A DNA stretch of 64,000 nt, taken from contig NZ_VUYU01000003.1 of NCBI RefSeq assembly GCF_011682065.1, forward strand, positions 310,001 to 374,000. The letters run 5' to 3'. The stretch is from Massilia rubra (GTDB taxonomy: Bacteria > Pseudomonadota > Gammaproteobacteria > Burkholderiales > Burkholderiaceae_D). Below are positions 41,425-49,700 of the stretch, in pieces. Both the position numbers and the translations under genes were made by a program. The notes under the pieces were generated by a model that did not search any database, had not been told where the DNA came from, and saw nothing but the letters and a program-made list of their open reading frames with translations. Within the stretch, counting starts at the first letter, position 1. Each line of letters begins with the position of its first letter.

Positions 41425-43643
41425 GCCGGCGCCTTTGCAAAACGGGCCAGCGCAATATCGTACAGGGGCAGGCTGTCCTTCGCCATACGGCGCGAGATGA
41501 ATTTGTCTTCGAACAGCGCGCGCCCGGCGCGGCCCATGCGCTCGCGCAGCTCGGGCGAGGCGGCCAGCCGGTCGATGGCGCCGGCCAGCGCGGCGCTGTC
41601 GCCGGGCGCGACCAGCAAGCCATTGACGCCGTCGCTGACCACTTCGGGCATGCCGCCGGCGGCGCAGCCGATCACCGGGCGCGCCTCGCGCATGGCTTCG
41701 ACGAACACCAGTCCGAACGACTCGTAGCGGCTGGGCGCGACAAACATGTCGCAGTCGCGGTAGGCGGCGCGCAGGGTGGCGTCGTCGACGCGGCCTTCGA
41801 AGCTCACGCGCTCGCCCCAGCGGGCCAGCTGGCCGCCCTGGCGGCAGTGTTCCTTGTAGCTGATCTGCGCACCCGACATGAGCAGCGTATCGTCGCCGAT
41901 GATGCGAAAGCGCACCCGCGGATGCTGCGCCAGCACCGGGTCGATCGCCGCCAGCAGCACGTCGATGCCCTTGCGCGCTTCCAGGCGGCCGACGAACAGC
42001 ACGGTGACGCCGTCATCGGCACGAGGCTGCGGCGCCGCCGCCGGCGCCACGTCGGGCATCCCCAGCGGCACCAGGCGCAGGCTGGCGTCGTCGAAGCGGA
42101 AATCGTAGGCTTGCTCGATGTCGCGCCGGATCGCGGCGCTGTTGGCGCGGATCGCCTGCGAACGCTGCATGAGTTCTTTTTCGAGCGCCAGCATGGGCGT
42201 GCCGAAGCGCGCCATCCAGGCCGGATCGTCGCGCAGCTCGGCGCGCCCCTGCAGCGAAAAATGCAGGGTCGTATGCAGGCTGGTGACCAGCGGCCAGCGC
42301 CCGTCGAGCAAAAAGGCCGCGCCTTCGGCGTCCCAGATGGGCGCTTCGACCAGGTCGAGCGGGCGGTGGCTGGCGATGCGGCGCGCCTCCATCAGCGCGG
42401 TCGCGCACCAGTTCCAGATTTCTTGCGGGATGGCGCGCTCAAACGCCTCGTACGGTCGCGCGTACTGGCCCAGCGCGACCCGGTGCACCCACACGCCACC
42501 CACTAGTTCGACCCGGCTGTGGGTGGTGCTTTCGGCGATCACGTGCACCTGGTGGCCTTCGGCGGCCAGCGCTTCGGCCAGGTCGCGGCTGAAGGTGGCG
42601 ATGCCGCCGCGGTGATTCGGCGGGTAGTCGCGCGAAACCAGCACCAGGGTCAGCGCGTGCGCATGGCCGATGGTGGCGAACGGCAGGAACTCGCCCTGCC
42701 AGCGCGCGCGCTTGGCGGCGTCGATGCCGCCGGCCACCGGCGCCAGGCCGTGCCGCGTGCCGATTTCCCAGGCGCGCGCGCATTCGTCCTCGAAGCGGGC
42801 GCGCTGTTCTTCGGTGGCGCTGCCGTTGGCGATCAGGAAGTCGAGGTGGCGCCGGTGCGAGTCGGCCTTGTCGCGGTTATGGGCGTCGATGCGCTCGCGC
42901 GTGTCGTAGGCCAGGCCGTGCTTGAGCGAGAAGTAAATGGTGTTCTTGAGGATCGGATAGAACGCGCGCGGCAGCTGGGCGGAATCACGCACGCCGTTGG
43001 GCGCGGTCTTGTGGTGCACGTAGGCGTGCGTCAGTTGCCTGAGCAGGTAGCCGGCGTCGACCAGGCGGCAGCAGACGTCGGTCTCGTCGAGAAAATATTC
43101 GATCTCCTCGTCGAAGCCGCCCACTTCCAGCAAGGCCGAGCGCCGGAACGAGGCGTTGGTCCCCTGCAGGTAGGGGAACTGGCGCGAGCCCGGAAAACAC
43201 AGTTGCGGCGTGTCCGTGCGGTGGCTGATGTCGACGTCGCCGACCCGGTTGGCGCTGGCGTAGTGGTACTGGAAGGTGTAGCCGCTGCTGTCGAGCACCC
43301 GCCCGCCGGCGCCGCCGACGCCAGCGTCGTCGTAGGCGGCCGCCAGTTGGGTGAGCCACTCGGGTTCGGGAATGGCGTCGTCGTCGATGAACGCGACCAC
43401 GTCGCCGGCCGCCATGCAGATGCCGATATTGCGCGACACCGACAGGTTCGGGACCGGGCAACGCGCGCTGCGGATGCGCGGCAGCCAGGCGGCGATCACC
43501 TGTTCGGAATGGTCGGCCGACGGACCGTTGACGACAATGACTTCGAACTGCCCGGCGTAGCGCAGGCGGCACAGGCTCTCGAGCGTTTCCTGCAGCAGGT
43601 CGGCGCGGTCGAGGGTGTTGATCACGATCGAAAAGGTGATCAT
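41421..43643 (-). CDS. Bifunctional GT2-GT4 glycosyltransferase
   Basis: Protein of 740 aa, two enzymes in one chain. Residues 1-about 300: GT-A/GT2 domain (FSIVINTLDRADLLQETLESL, FEVIVVNGPSADHSEQVI, VVAFIDDDAIPEPEWL with the DxD-like metal site, FLDETDVCCRL). About 330-735: GT-B/GT4 domain (LVSRDYPPNHRGGIATFSRDLAEAL, VLFVGRLEARKGIDVLLAAI, MFVAPSRYESFGLVFVEAMREARPVIG with E-x7-E). It can add two different sugars in sequence. Overlaps both neighbours by 4 bp, so all three genes are co-translated. Typical of polysaccharide or glycoprotein assembly; the product is unknown. Confidence 0.92.
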   Translation of the reverse strand: MITFSIVINTLDRADLLQETLESLCRLRYAGQFEVIVVNGPSADHSEQVIAAWLPRIRSARCPVPNLSVSRNIGICMAAGDVVAFIDDDAIPEPEWLTQLAAAYDDAGVGGAGGRVLDSSGYTFQYHYASANRVGDVDISHRTDTPQLCFPGSRQFPYLQGTNASFRRSALLEVGGFDEEIEYFLDETDVCCRLVDAGYLLRQLTHAYVHHKTAPNGVRDSAQLPRAFYPILKNTIYFSLKHGLAYDTRERIDAHNRDKADSHRRHLDFLIANGSATEEQRARFEDECARAWEIGTRHGLAPVAGGIDAAKRARWQGEFLPFATIGHAHALTLVLVSRDYPPNHRGGIATFSRDLAEALAAEGHQVHVIAESTTHSRVELVGGVWVHRVALGQYARPYEAFERAIPQEIWNWCATALMEARRIASHRPLDLVEAPIWDAEGAAFLLDGRWPLVTSLHTTLHFSLQGRAELRDDPAWMARFGTPMLALEKELMQRSQAIRANSAAIRRDIEQAYDFRFDDASLRLVPLGMPDVAPAAAPQPRADDGVTVLFVGRLEARKGIDVLLAAIDPVLAQHPRVRFRIIGDDTLLMSGAQISYKEHCRQGGQLARWGERVSFEGRVDDATLRAAYRDCDMFVAPSRYESFGLVFVEAMREARPVIGCAAGGMPEVVSDGVNGLLVAPGDSAALAGAIDRLAASPELRERMGRAGRALFEDKFISRRMAKDSLPLYDIALARFAKAPA

Positions 43644-43945
43644 GAATGCAGCCCGGCCTCCAGCTGGTCGATGCGCTCGCGCAGCTCCGCTAGTTCGCGC
43701 GCCATCATGCGCAAAGCGACCGGGGTCGATTCGACCAGGTTGCCGGGGTCGCGCTCGGCGGCCAGCACGCGGGCATTCAAGTCGGCAATGTTCTTGAGCA
43801 GCATCGGCAGCTGTTCGCGCGCAAAGGCGTCGCGCCGCTCGTTTTCGTAGGGCAGGCGCGACACGGCCACGGCGATCCGGATCAAGCGCCCCAGCACGGG
43901 CAATCCCGCCATGCTGCGCACAACACGTTTGATCAGCATTTTCAT
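43640..43945 (-). CDS. Small coiled-coil protein of the glycosyltransferase operon
   Basis: Protein of 101 aa. Amphipathic, basic N-terminus (MKMLIKRVVRSMAGLPVLGRLIRIAVAVSRLP) that could lie on the membrane, then two coiled-coil stretches (LLKNIADLNARVLAAERD and LRMMARELAELRERIDQLEAGL). No enzyme motif. First gene of the operon, sharing ATGA with the GT2-GT4 gene. Possibly a membrane scaffold for the two glycosyltransferases; inference only. Confidence 0.72.
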   Translation of the reverse strand: MKMLIKRVVRSMAGLPVLGRLIRIAVAVSRLPYENERRDAFAREQLPMLLKNIADLNARVLAAERDPGNLVESTPVALRMMARELAELRERIDQLEAGLHS

Positions 43946-44033
43946 CGGGAACGACCTATTAACCTGTACAAGACTGCGGATTTTGCGGGCTCATTAAATA
44001 TCTGTCAATAGTGCTCCCCTTGAAACGGGCCGC

Positions 44034-44068
44034 TTGACGAACTCAAATAGAATCTATATTCTATTTGA
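44034..44068 (+). promoter_or_regulatory. Promoter with perfect 24-bp palindromic operator, apparently leaderless
   Basis: TTGACG (-35, 44034-44039), 17 bp, TATTCT (-10, 44057-44062; TATATT at 44055-44060 is an alternative). CAAATAGAAT (44044-44053), CTAT, ATTCTATTTG (44058-44067) form a perfect inverted repeat covering spacer and -10. Transcription would start at about 44068-44070, on the TetR ATG at 44069, and there is no Shine-Dalgarno. Confidence 0.75.
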
Positions 44069-44656
44069 ATGGTCAGACTAGCTAAATACAACGCACACAC
44101 CTTCATCGACGGCGCCATCTGCATTGCCGCCGCCTGCGGCATCGGCTCGGTGTCGATGTCGGCCATCGCCGTCAAGGCCGGCGCGCCGATCGGATCGGTG
44201 TATCACCGCTTCGATTCGCGCAGCACCTTGCTGGCGCATGCCTGGCTGACGGTCAAGGCCGATTTCCGCGAGCAGGTGGCGCGCCACTGGGATGAAGAAG
44301 ACACCTGGATACCGGTGGCGGCGCTGCTCGACTGGTGCCGCAGCAAGCCGGTGTATGCGCGCTTCCTGCTGCAGTACGAAGACTGTCCCGACCTGGGCGC
44401 GCCGCTCTCGCCGGAACTCTCCGAGCTGCTCGAAGTGGAGCAGGCCCGCCTGGACGCCTGTTTCGAGCGCTGCCTGCTGCGCCGCCGCGCCGACGGCGAC
44501 GATGCGGCGCACACCTTGCGCTTCATGCTGATCGACGCCCCGATCGCCATCGTCAAACCCTACCTGGCCCAAAACAAGGCGATTCCCGCCGCGCTCGACG
44601 CGATCCTGCGCGCCTCGCACGACGCCGTCGATGCGCTGGCCGCCTCACCTCACTGA
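44069..44656 (+). CDS. TetR/AcrR-family repressor
   Basis: Protein of 195 aa. N-terminal HTH (TFIDGAICIAAACGIGSVSMSAIAVKAGAPIGSVYHRFDSRSTLLAHAW) and a C-terminal ligand domain with WCRSKPVYARFLLQYEDCPDLGAPL. A perfect palindrome abuts its start, so autorepression is very likely. 8 bp before the methionine aminopeptidase gene, so both should be induced together by an unknown small molecule. The ATG lacks a Shine-Dalgarno; no better downstream start keeps the HTH whole. Confidence 0.9.
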   Translation: MVRLAKYNAHTFIDGAICIAAACGIGSVSMSAIAVKAGAPIGSVYHRFDSRSTLLAHAWLTVKADFREQVARHWDEEDTWIPVAALLDWCRSKPVYARFLLQYEDCPDLGAPLSPELSELLEVEQARLDACFERCLLRRRADGDDAAHTLRFMLIDAPIAIVKPYLAQNKAIPAALDAILRASHDAVDALAASPH

Positions 44657-44664
44657 GAAACCCC

Positions 44665-45459
44665 ATGCGCTACTCCACACAAAAAGAACACGGCAAACCG
44701 ATTCCCCTGTACGACGAGGCGGGCTTCGAAGCCATGCGCGCGGCAGGCCGGGTGGCCGCCGACACGCTCGACTTCATCGCGCCGCACGTGCGCGCCGGCG
44801 TATCGACCGCCACGCTCGACGCCATGTGCGAAGAATTCATGCGCGCCGCCGGCAGCATTCCGGGCACGATCGACTACCACGGCTACAAGCACGCCAGCTG
44901 CATTTCGGTGAACCACGTGGTCACGCACGGTATTCCGTCGGACAAAAAAATCCTGCGCGAGGGCGACATCGTCAACATCGACGTCACGCCCAAGCTCAAT
45001 GGCTGGTTCGGCGACACCAGCCGCACCTTCGAAGTGGGTGAGGTATCGATCCTGCACAAGCGCCTGGTCAGTTCGGCCTACGAGGCGATGATGACGGGCG
45101 TGCGCACGGTGCGTCCCGGCGCCACCCTGGGCGACGTCGGCTCGGCCATCGATACCTATATCAAGGCGCAGGGTTATTCGTCGGTGCGCGATTTTTGCGG
45201 CCACGGCATCGGCCAGGTGTTCCACGATGCGCCGCAGGTAACGCACTACGGCCGCCCCGGCACCGGCATCGTGCTCGAACCGGGCATGATCTTCACCATC
45301 GAACCGATGGTCAACGTCGGCACCCACCAGGTGACGGTGTTGCCCGACAAATGGACCACCGTCACCAAGGACCGCAAGTGGTCGGCCCAGTTCGAGCACT
45401 CGGTGGCGGTGACCGACAGCGGCGTCGAGATCTTCACCCTGTCGGCGGCTGAGCGCTAA
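44665..45459 (+). CDS. map: Type I methionine aminopeptidase (accessory copy)
   Basis: Protein of 264 aa. Removes the first Met from new proteins. Pita-bread fold with all metal ligands: Asp106 (NIDVTPK), Asp117 (GWFGDTSR), His180 (CGHGIG), Glu213 (FTIEPM), Glu244 (QFEHSVAV), plus His88 (VVTHGI). The Cys residue and substrate pocket (YKHASCISVN) are normal. The usual essential map gene sits beside rpsB/tsf; this one is instead under a TetR-type repressor, so it is probably a second, inducible copy. A hairpin follows it. Confidence 0.95.
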   Translation: MRYSTQKEHGKPIPLYDEAGFEAMRAAGRVAADTLDFIAPHVRAGVSTATLDAMCEEFMRAAGSIPGTIDYHGYKHASCISVNHVVTHGIPSDKKILREGDIVNIDVTPKLNGWFGDTSRTFEVGEVSILHKRLVSSAYEAMMTGVRTVRPGATLGDVGSAIDTYIKAQGYSSVRDFCGHGIGQVFHDAPQVTHYGRPGTGIVLEPGMIFTIEPMVNVGTHQVTVLPDKWTTVTKDRKWSAQFEHSVAVTDSGVEIFTLSAAER

Positions 45460-45471
45460 AGGCTGGCAAAA

Positions 45472-45493
45472 GCGCCGCATCGGCATGCGGCGC
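45472..45493. terminator. Hairpin between convergent map and xylanase genes
   Basis: GCGCCGCAT (45472-45480), loop CGGC, ATGCGGCGC (45485-45493). On the minus strand the stem is followed by CTTTT; on the plus strand by CGTTAATACC. Probably bidirectional. The rest of the gap holds TTTTCAGGCCTGGAAAA, a near-palindrome, and no gene. Confidence 0.6.
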
Positions 45494-45554
45494 CGTTAAT
45501 ACCACATTTTCAGGCCTGGAAAATTGGTATGCATAGCACAGCACCACTTGGTGC

Positions 45555-46850
45555 TCAAATGCAGGCTTTGCCCGACAATCCGTCGGCCACGCCGCGCATG
45601 GCCGGCTTTTGCCGATAGGCGCCGTCGAACAGCAGCGGCCAGTCGGCATGCGCGTTTTTGAACAGGTCGCTGATCAGCCAACTGCTGGGATCGCTCACAC
45701 CCCACACCGTCACGCCGCCGCGCAGGTTCGCCGGGACCGTGTCCATATACGCCTTGACGACTTCGCAGTAGCGCTTCTTCTGCGCCTGCGCCAGCGCCGG
45801 CGTCAGTTCGCGCTTGATGTCGCCGGCCTGGTAGGGTGGGCTGAACGGATTATTGATCGGGATATCGAGTTCGGTGATTTTCACCTTCAGGTTGCGGTCC
45901 ACGGCCTGCTTGAAGGCCGCCGAGATGGTGCTCACCGACGGATAATCCATATAGATGTGCATCTGGAAGCCGACCCCGGTGATCGGCACCGAACGCGCCC
46001 TGAAACCGTCGAGCATGCCGGTCAGGGTGCGCAGCTTGGCGGCGTCGGCCTCGATGTTGTAATCGTTGTAGTACAAGTCGGCCTTCTGGTCGACCGCGCG
46101 CGCATTGATGAACGCCTGTTCGATGTAGTCGGCGCCGGTCTTCTGGTAAAACAGCGAATTGCGGTAGCCGCCGCCGTCGTTGATGGCTTCGTTCACCACA
46201 TCCCAGCTCGCGACCTTGCCTGAAAAATGCGTGGCAATCGTTTGCACGTGGGTCTTGAGCATGGCCAGCCAGGCCGCCTTGTCTCCCTGGTAGTTTTTCA
46301 TGAACGCCGGCACCTGATAATCCGAGTGCCAGATCAGGGTGTGCGCGTGCAGGGTTTTGCCATTGTCCTTGGCGAATTTGACAAAGTCGTCGGCCTGGGT
46401 GAAGTTGTAGGTATCGCGGTCCGGATGCAGATAACTCATTTTCATGATATTGCCGGCCGTGAGCTGGCTGAAATGCGTCTTGATGACCGCCTGCTGCGCC
46501 GGGCTGTTGGTGTAGCTGAAGGCTTCATTGCCGTAGGCGACCGACACGCCGACCGGGAACTTGGCCAGCTTGCTCAATTTGCTCACGTCGGCGCCGCTGG
46601 TTTTTTCGGACCAGCCGGAGTCGGAGCCGGTCATGACGTCGTCTATCTGGTTGGCCAACGCGGGCGCGGCCGGGTCACCCGGCATCTCAGCAGGCACGTC
46701 AGCAGGCGCGGCGATCACAGCGACGGCTTCGGCGGCGGCCGGTGGCGCCGGCGTGGCGGCGGGCGCGCCCGGGTCGGCATCGCCGCCGCAAGCGGAGACG
46801 CAGGCGGATACAAGCAGGCAAACACTGAAAGTGGCAGAAAAGAATCGCAT
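45555..46850 (-). CDS. Secreted GH10 endo-1,4-beta-xylanase
   Basis: Protein of 431 aa. Signal peptide with lipobox-like VSACGG (Cys about 21), a Pro/Ala-rich linker (about 24-65), then a GH10 TIM barrel. Acid/base Glu221 in WDVVNEAIND, nucleophile Glu327 in KITELDIPI; HPDRDTYNFTQADDFVKFAK, LHAHTLIWHSDYQVPAF and VWGVSDPSSW are family blocks. Hydrolyses xylan, probably tethered at the cell surface by the linker. No cellulose-binding module. Divergent from the LPMO gene across 331 bp containing a LacI-type palindrome. Confidence 0.95.
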   Translation of the reverse strand: MRFFSATFSVCLLVSACVSACGGDADPGAPAATPAPPAAAEAVAVIAAPADVPAEMPGDPAAPALANQIDDVMTGSDSGWSEKTSGADVSKLSKLAKFPVGVSVAYGNEAFSYTNSPAQQAVIKTHFSQLTAGNIMKMSYLHPDRDTYNFTQADDFVKFAKDNGKTLHAHTLIWHSDYQVPAFMKNYQGDKAAWLAMLKTHVQTIATHFSGKVASWDVVNEAINDGGGYRNSLFYQKTGADYIEQAFINARAVDQKADLYYNDYNIEADAAKLRTLTGMLDGFRARSVPITGVGFQMHIYMDYPSVSTISAAFKQAVDRNLKVKITELDIPINNPFSPPYQAGDIKRELTPALAQAQKKRYCEVVKAYMDTVPANLRGGVTVWGVSDPSSWLISDLFKNAHADWPLLFDGAYRQKPAMRGVADGLSGKACI

Positions 46851-47181
46851 CGGGTCTCCGGAGTGGTTTTTGTCAGTTGCAACATTGAATGCAAGGAATC
46901 ATGAAAACGTTTTCATTAGTAAATGTATAACTTTTTCCTTTTTGGATTGTGCGGTAAACACCCTGCCAAGTCAATCGGGCCGCGCGCCGCATTTACCCTT
47001 GCAACATAAGCTTCCATCACGCACTGGTATTGCATGCAGGGGCAATTTTGAAAACCAGTTGACGACCAATTTCACGGCCATCATCCTGACGCCTTTTGAA
47101 CTGCAAGCGAGCGCGCAATTTCGGCCAGCCCGGCTCCCTGCGTGCTTACCGATGTTGTCCCGCCCCAAAAGGTAAATCACC
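46851..47181. promoter_or_regulatory. Xylanase/LPMO intergenic region with 16-bp palindrome
   Basis: 331 bp between divergent starts. ATGAAAACGTTTTCAT (46901-46916) is a perfect palindrome, 50 bp upstream of the xylanase start; its TGAAAACGTTTTCA core is the type bound by LacI-family sugar repressors with a central CG. AT-rich sequence follows (46917-46940). AAAAGG at 47166 is the LPMO Shine-Dalgarno. No gene is seen; the remainder holds no clear element. Confidence 0.65.
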
Positions 47182-48597
47182 ATGAAAACACTCACCACCA
47201 TCGCCGGCGCCTGCGCGCTGTTGTGCAGCGCCAGCGCCATCGCGCACGGCTACATCACCCAGCCGGAGTCGCGCAACCTGCTGTGCAAACAAGGCGGTAA
47301 CAGCGCGTGCGGCGCCATTCAATGGGAACCGCAAAGCCTCGAAGCGCCTTCCGGTTTTCCGGCGCAGGGACCGGCGGACGGCGTCATCGCCTCGGCCGCG
47401 CTGGCGCAGTTCGGCGAACTCAATGAACAGACCAGCAGCCGCTGGACCAAGCGCCCCATGACGGCCGGCGCCAGCGTCTTCAAGTGGCAGTTCACGGCCA
47501 ACCACGCCACCCGCAACTGGCGCTACTACATCACCAAAAGCGGCTGGAATCCGAACCAGAAGCTCACCCGCGCCTCGTTCGACCTGACCCCGTTCTGCGT
47601 CATCGACGGCGGCAACCGCCAGCCGCCGGCGCAGGTCAGCCACAACTGCACGGTACCCGCGCGCAGCGGCTACCAGGTGATCCTGGGCGTGTGGGAAATA
47701 GCCGATACCCCGAACAGTTTTTACAATATGGTCGATGTGCTGTTCAAGGACGGCCCGACCGTGCCGGTGCCGGAATGGACCCAGCGCGGCGCGATCTATC
47801 CATCGGTCGACCTGGCCGTGGGCGACAGCGTGGCCACGCGCGTGTTCGACGCGGCCGGAGAAAAGCCGGAGCTGCAAACCAAGGTCACCATCAACAGCGC
47901 CAGCGACGGCCTGCGCAACAACTGGGCCTACCTGCTGGCCACGCGCGTGAACGCCGAACAGCCCTTGCTGCACGCGGGCCAACTGGGCCAGGACGGCAAG
48001 ATCACGCCGGTGTACGGGCAGAACACGGTGTATGCAAAAACGAGCAGCGCGCTGACCCGGGTCGAAGTGCAGATCAACAAGGACCAGACGCCGCCGCCGG
48101 CGGAATTTACCGTGAGCGACCTGCGCACCTCGTATGCGATCAAGGGCGGTGAATTGACGATCAACTTCAGCGTCAGCGCCAATGCCGACATGGAGGTCAG
48201 CGCCTATGTGTACGACCAGGCGGGCGTGTCGAAAGGCTTCGCCACGGCGCCGCTGAACAACAACAGCGCGGCACTGGCGCTGAACCTGAACGCACCCAAG
48301 GCCGGCGCGCACCAGCTGGTGCTCAAAGCGGTGGTCAAGGATGGCGGCGCGGTGCTGCAGAAAACCTTCCCGCTGACCTTGACGGAAGACGACGGTAACG
48401 CGGCCTACGAGCACGTGTTCCCGGCGTCGCTGGCGACCTACAAGGCCGGCACCCGCGTGCTGCAGCCGAAGAACGGCAAGGTCTACACCTGCAAGCCGTT
48501 CCCGTACAGCGGCTGGTGCACGCAGTGGACGGCGGCGTCGACCCATTACGAGCCGGGCGTGGGCGCGAACTGGCAGGATGCCTGGATCGCCCCGTAA
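47182..48597 (+). CDS. GbpA-like AA10 lytic polysaccharide monooxygenase
   Basis: Protein of 471 aa. Signal peptide of 21 residues leaves His22 as residue 1 of the mature enzyme (AIA-HGYITQPESR), half of the copper 'histidine brace'; the second His is in TANHATRNWRYYIT. AA10 domain to about residue 195 (GYQVILGVWEIADTPNSFYNMVDV). Then GbpA-like domains (EWTQRGAIYPSVDLAVGDSV; SDLRTSYAIKGGELTINF) and a C-terminal chitin-binding CBM73/5-like module (YTCKPFPYSGWCTQW...GANWQDAW). Oxidatively cleaves chitin; secreted. Strong AAAAGG Shine-Dalgarno. Confidence 0.94.
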   Translation: MKTLTTIAGACALLCSASAIAHGYITQPESRNLLCKQGGNSACGAIQWEPQSLEAPSGFPAQGPADGVIASAALAQFGELNEQTSSRWTKRPMTAGASVFKWQFTANHATRNWRYYITKSGWNPNQKLTRASFDLTPFCVIDGGNRQPPAQVSHNCTVPARSGYQVILGVWEIADTPNSFYNMVDVLFKDGPTVPVPEWTQRGAIYPSVDLAVGDSVATRVFDAAGEKPELQTKVTINSASDGLRNNWAYLLATRVNAEQPLLHAGQLGQDGKITPVYGQNTVYAKTSSALTRVEVQINKDQTPPPAEFTVSDLRTSYAIKGGELTINFSVSANADMEVSAYVYDQAGVSKGFATAPLNNNSAALALNLNAPKAGAHQLVLKAVVKDGGAVLQKTFPLTLTEDDGNAAYEHVFPASLATYKAGTRVLQPKNGKVYTCKPFPYSGWCTQWTAASTHYEPGVGANWQDAWIAP

Positions 48598-48600
48598 TCG

Positions 48601-49167
48601 CTAGTTCGGCGCGGCGGGGGTGGGCGGCAGGAGCACGTCCGCCAGCTTCCACGATGCGAAGCCGTGCCGCTCCATCACCAGCGACAGGCCACGCTCGCCG
48701 CGATCGGTCTCGAGGTGCAGGATGTATTTGTCGAAGCCGATGCGCTCCGACGTGTACTTCGGATCGGGTTTGGCGGCGTCGTCCTTGTCCGCGCTGTCGC
48801 GGCGCGGCTCGATCGAGCCGCGCTGCATCGCGCCCATGACGAATTCGGGAGTGACCATGGCGTCGACCATCTTGTCGGCGAAGGCCATGCCCAGCATCTT
48901 GCCAAAATCCGCGCCGGCCTTGGCGGGGTCGTCGCCGCCGGCGCTGTGGCGCGGCTTGACCTGCTCGTTCATGGCCGCGCTCAGTTGCGCCTTGACGCTC
49001 GCGCGCAGGCGCGGGTAGTCGACGCGGGCGTTGAAGCCTTCGGCGTTGCGCTCATGGGCCGCCGTACGCAACTGGTGCAGCGCGATCACGGGGGAGTAGT
49101 ACCAGTACGCGACGCCGGCGCTGACGCACAGCGCGGCGATGCCAAGTTTGAGGTGAGTAGCCTTCAC
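48601..49167 (-). CDS. DUF2939 family membrane-anchored protein
   Basis: Protein of 188 aa. N-terminal helix (KLGIAALCVSAGVAYWYYSP) and the DUF2939 signature YYSPVIALHQLRTAAHERNAEGFNARVDYPRLRASVKAQL. The mid-part DFGKMLGMAFADKMVDAMVTPEFV is also typical. The periplasmic C-terminal part ends ERHGFASWKLADVLLPP. Function unknown. GTG 49167 is chosen because AAGGAAATC lies just before it. Confidence 0.88.
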   Translation of the reverse strand: MKATHLKLGIAALCVSAGVAYWYYSPVIALHQLRTAAHERNAEGFNARVDYPRLRASVKAQLSAAMNEQVKPRHSAGGDDPAKAGADFGKMLGMAFADKMVDAMVTPEFVMGAMQRGSIEPRRDSADKDDAAKPDPKYTSERIGFDKYILHLETDRGERGLSLVMERHGFASWKLADVLLPPTPAAPN

Positions 49168-49242
49168 GATTTCCTTCTGTGGGTTGACGCGTGCCGATCG
49201 CACACGCCGGATTCTACACGGGGCCGTCTACGCAGCGCGGCA

Positions 49243-49692
49243 TCAGGATAACCAGATGTTCGTCGTGCATTCGAGGGCATTGGCGTGCGGGTCGTAGCGG
49301 TAGTGCGAACCACGTCCCCACAAGCCTCCCCAGATGTAATGCAGGACAATCAGATCGGTGCCTGCGATCGGTGCAAAGCCGGCCAGGCCGATGGGATGCC
49401 GCCCGGTGTTGCTGAAGATGCCGCGCGGCGGCGCTCCCCACGCCCAATGAATCCCCGATTGCACCGTCATGAAACGGACGTATTCCTGCGGGTCGCGTCT
49501 TTCCACGCCATGGTCATTGAGCAGCCATGCGTTCATCACAGGGGAAGGGTAGGTGTAGTCGTCCGTCGCCACGGCCAGCGTCACAGGCCCGTGCTCGGCG
49601 ATCCAGACGCTGGGCGGACGCGATTCTTCGCCGATTTGCTTCCAGACTTGCAGTAACTCGCCCAGGCATGCCTGGCGCTGCGGATCGTTCAT
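49243..49692 (-). CDS. Uncharacterised cytosolic protein
   Basis: Protein of 149 aa. No signal or membrane helix. Tryptophan- and His-rich C-terminal half (GIHWAWGAPPRGIF, VLHYIWGGLWGRGSHYRYDP). No family recognised. It begins 8 bp after the sensor-kinase stop, so it may be the last gene of that operon, but no Shine-Dalgarno is seen and transcription could be separate. Confidence 0.6.
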   Translation of the reverse strand: MNDPQRQACLGELLQVWKQIGEESRPPSVWIAEHGPVTLAVATDDYTYPSPVMNAWLLNDHGVERRDPQEYVRFMTVQSGIHWAWGAPPRGIFSNTGRHPIGLAGFAPIAGTDLIVLHYIWGGLWGRGSHYRYDPHANALECTTNIWLS

Positions 49693-49700
49693 GGCGACAG

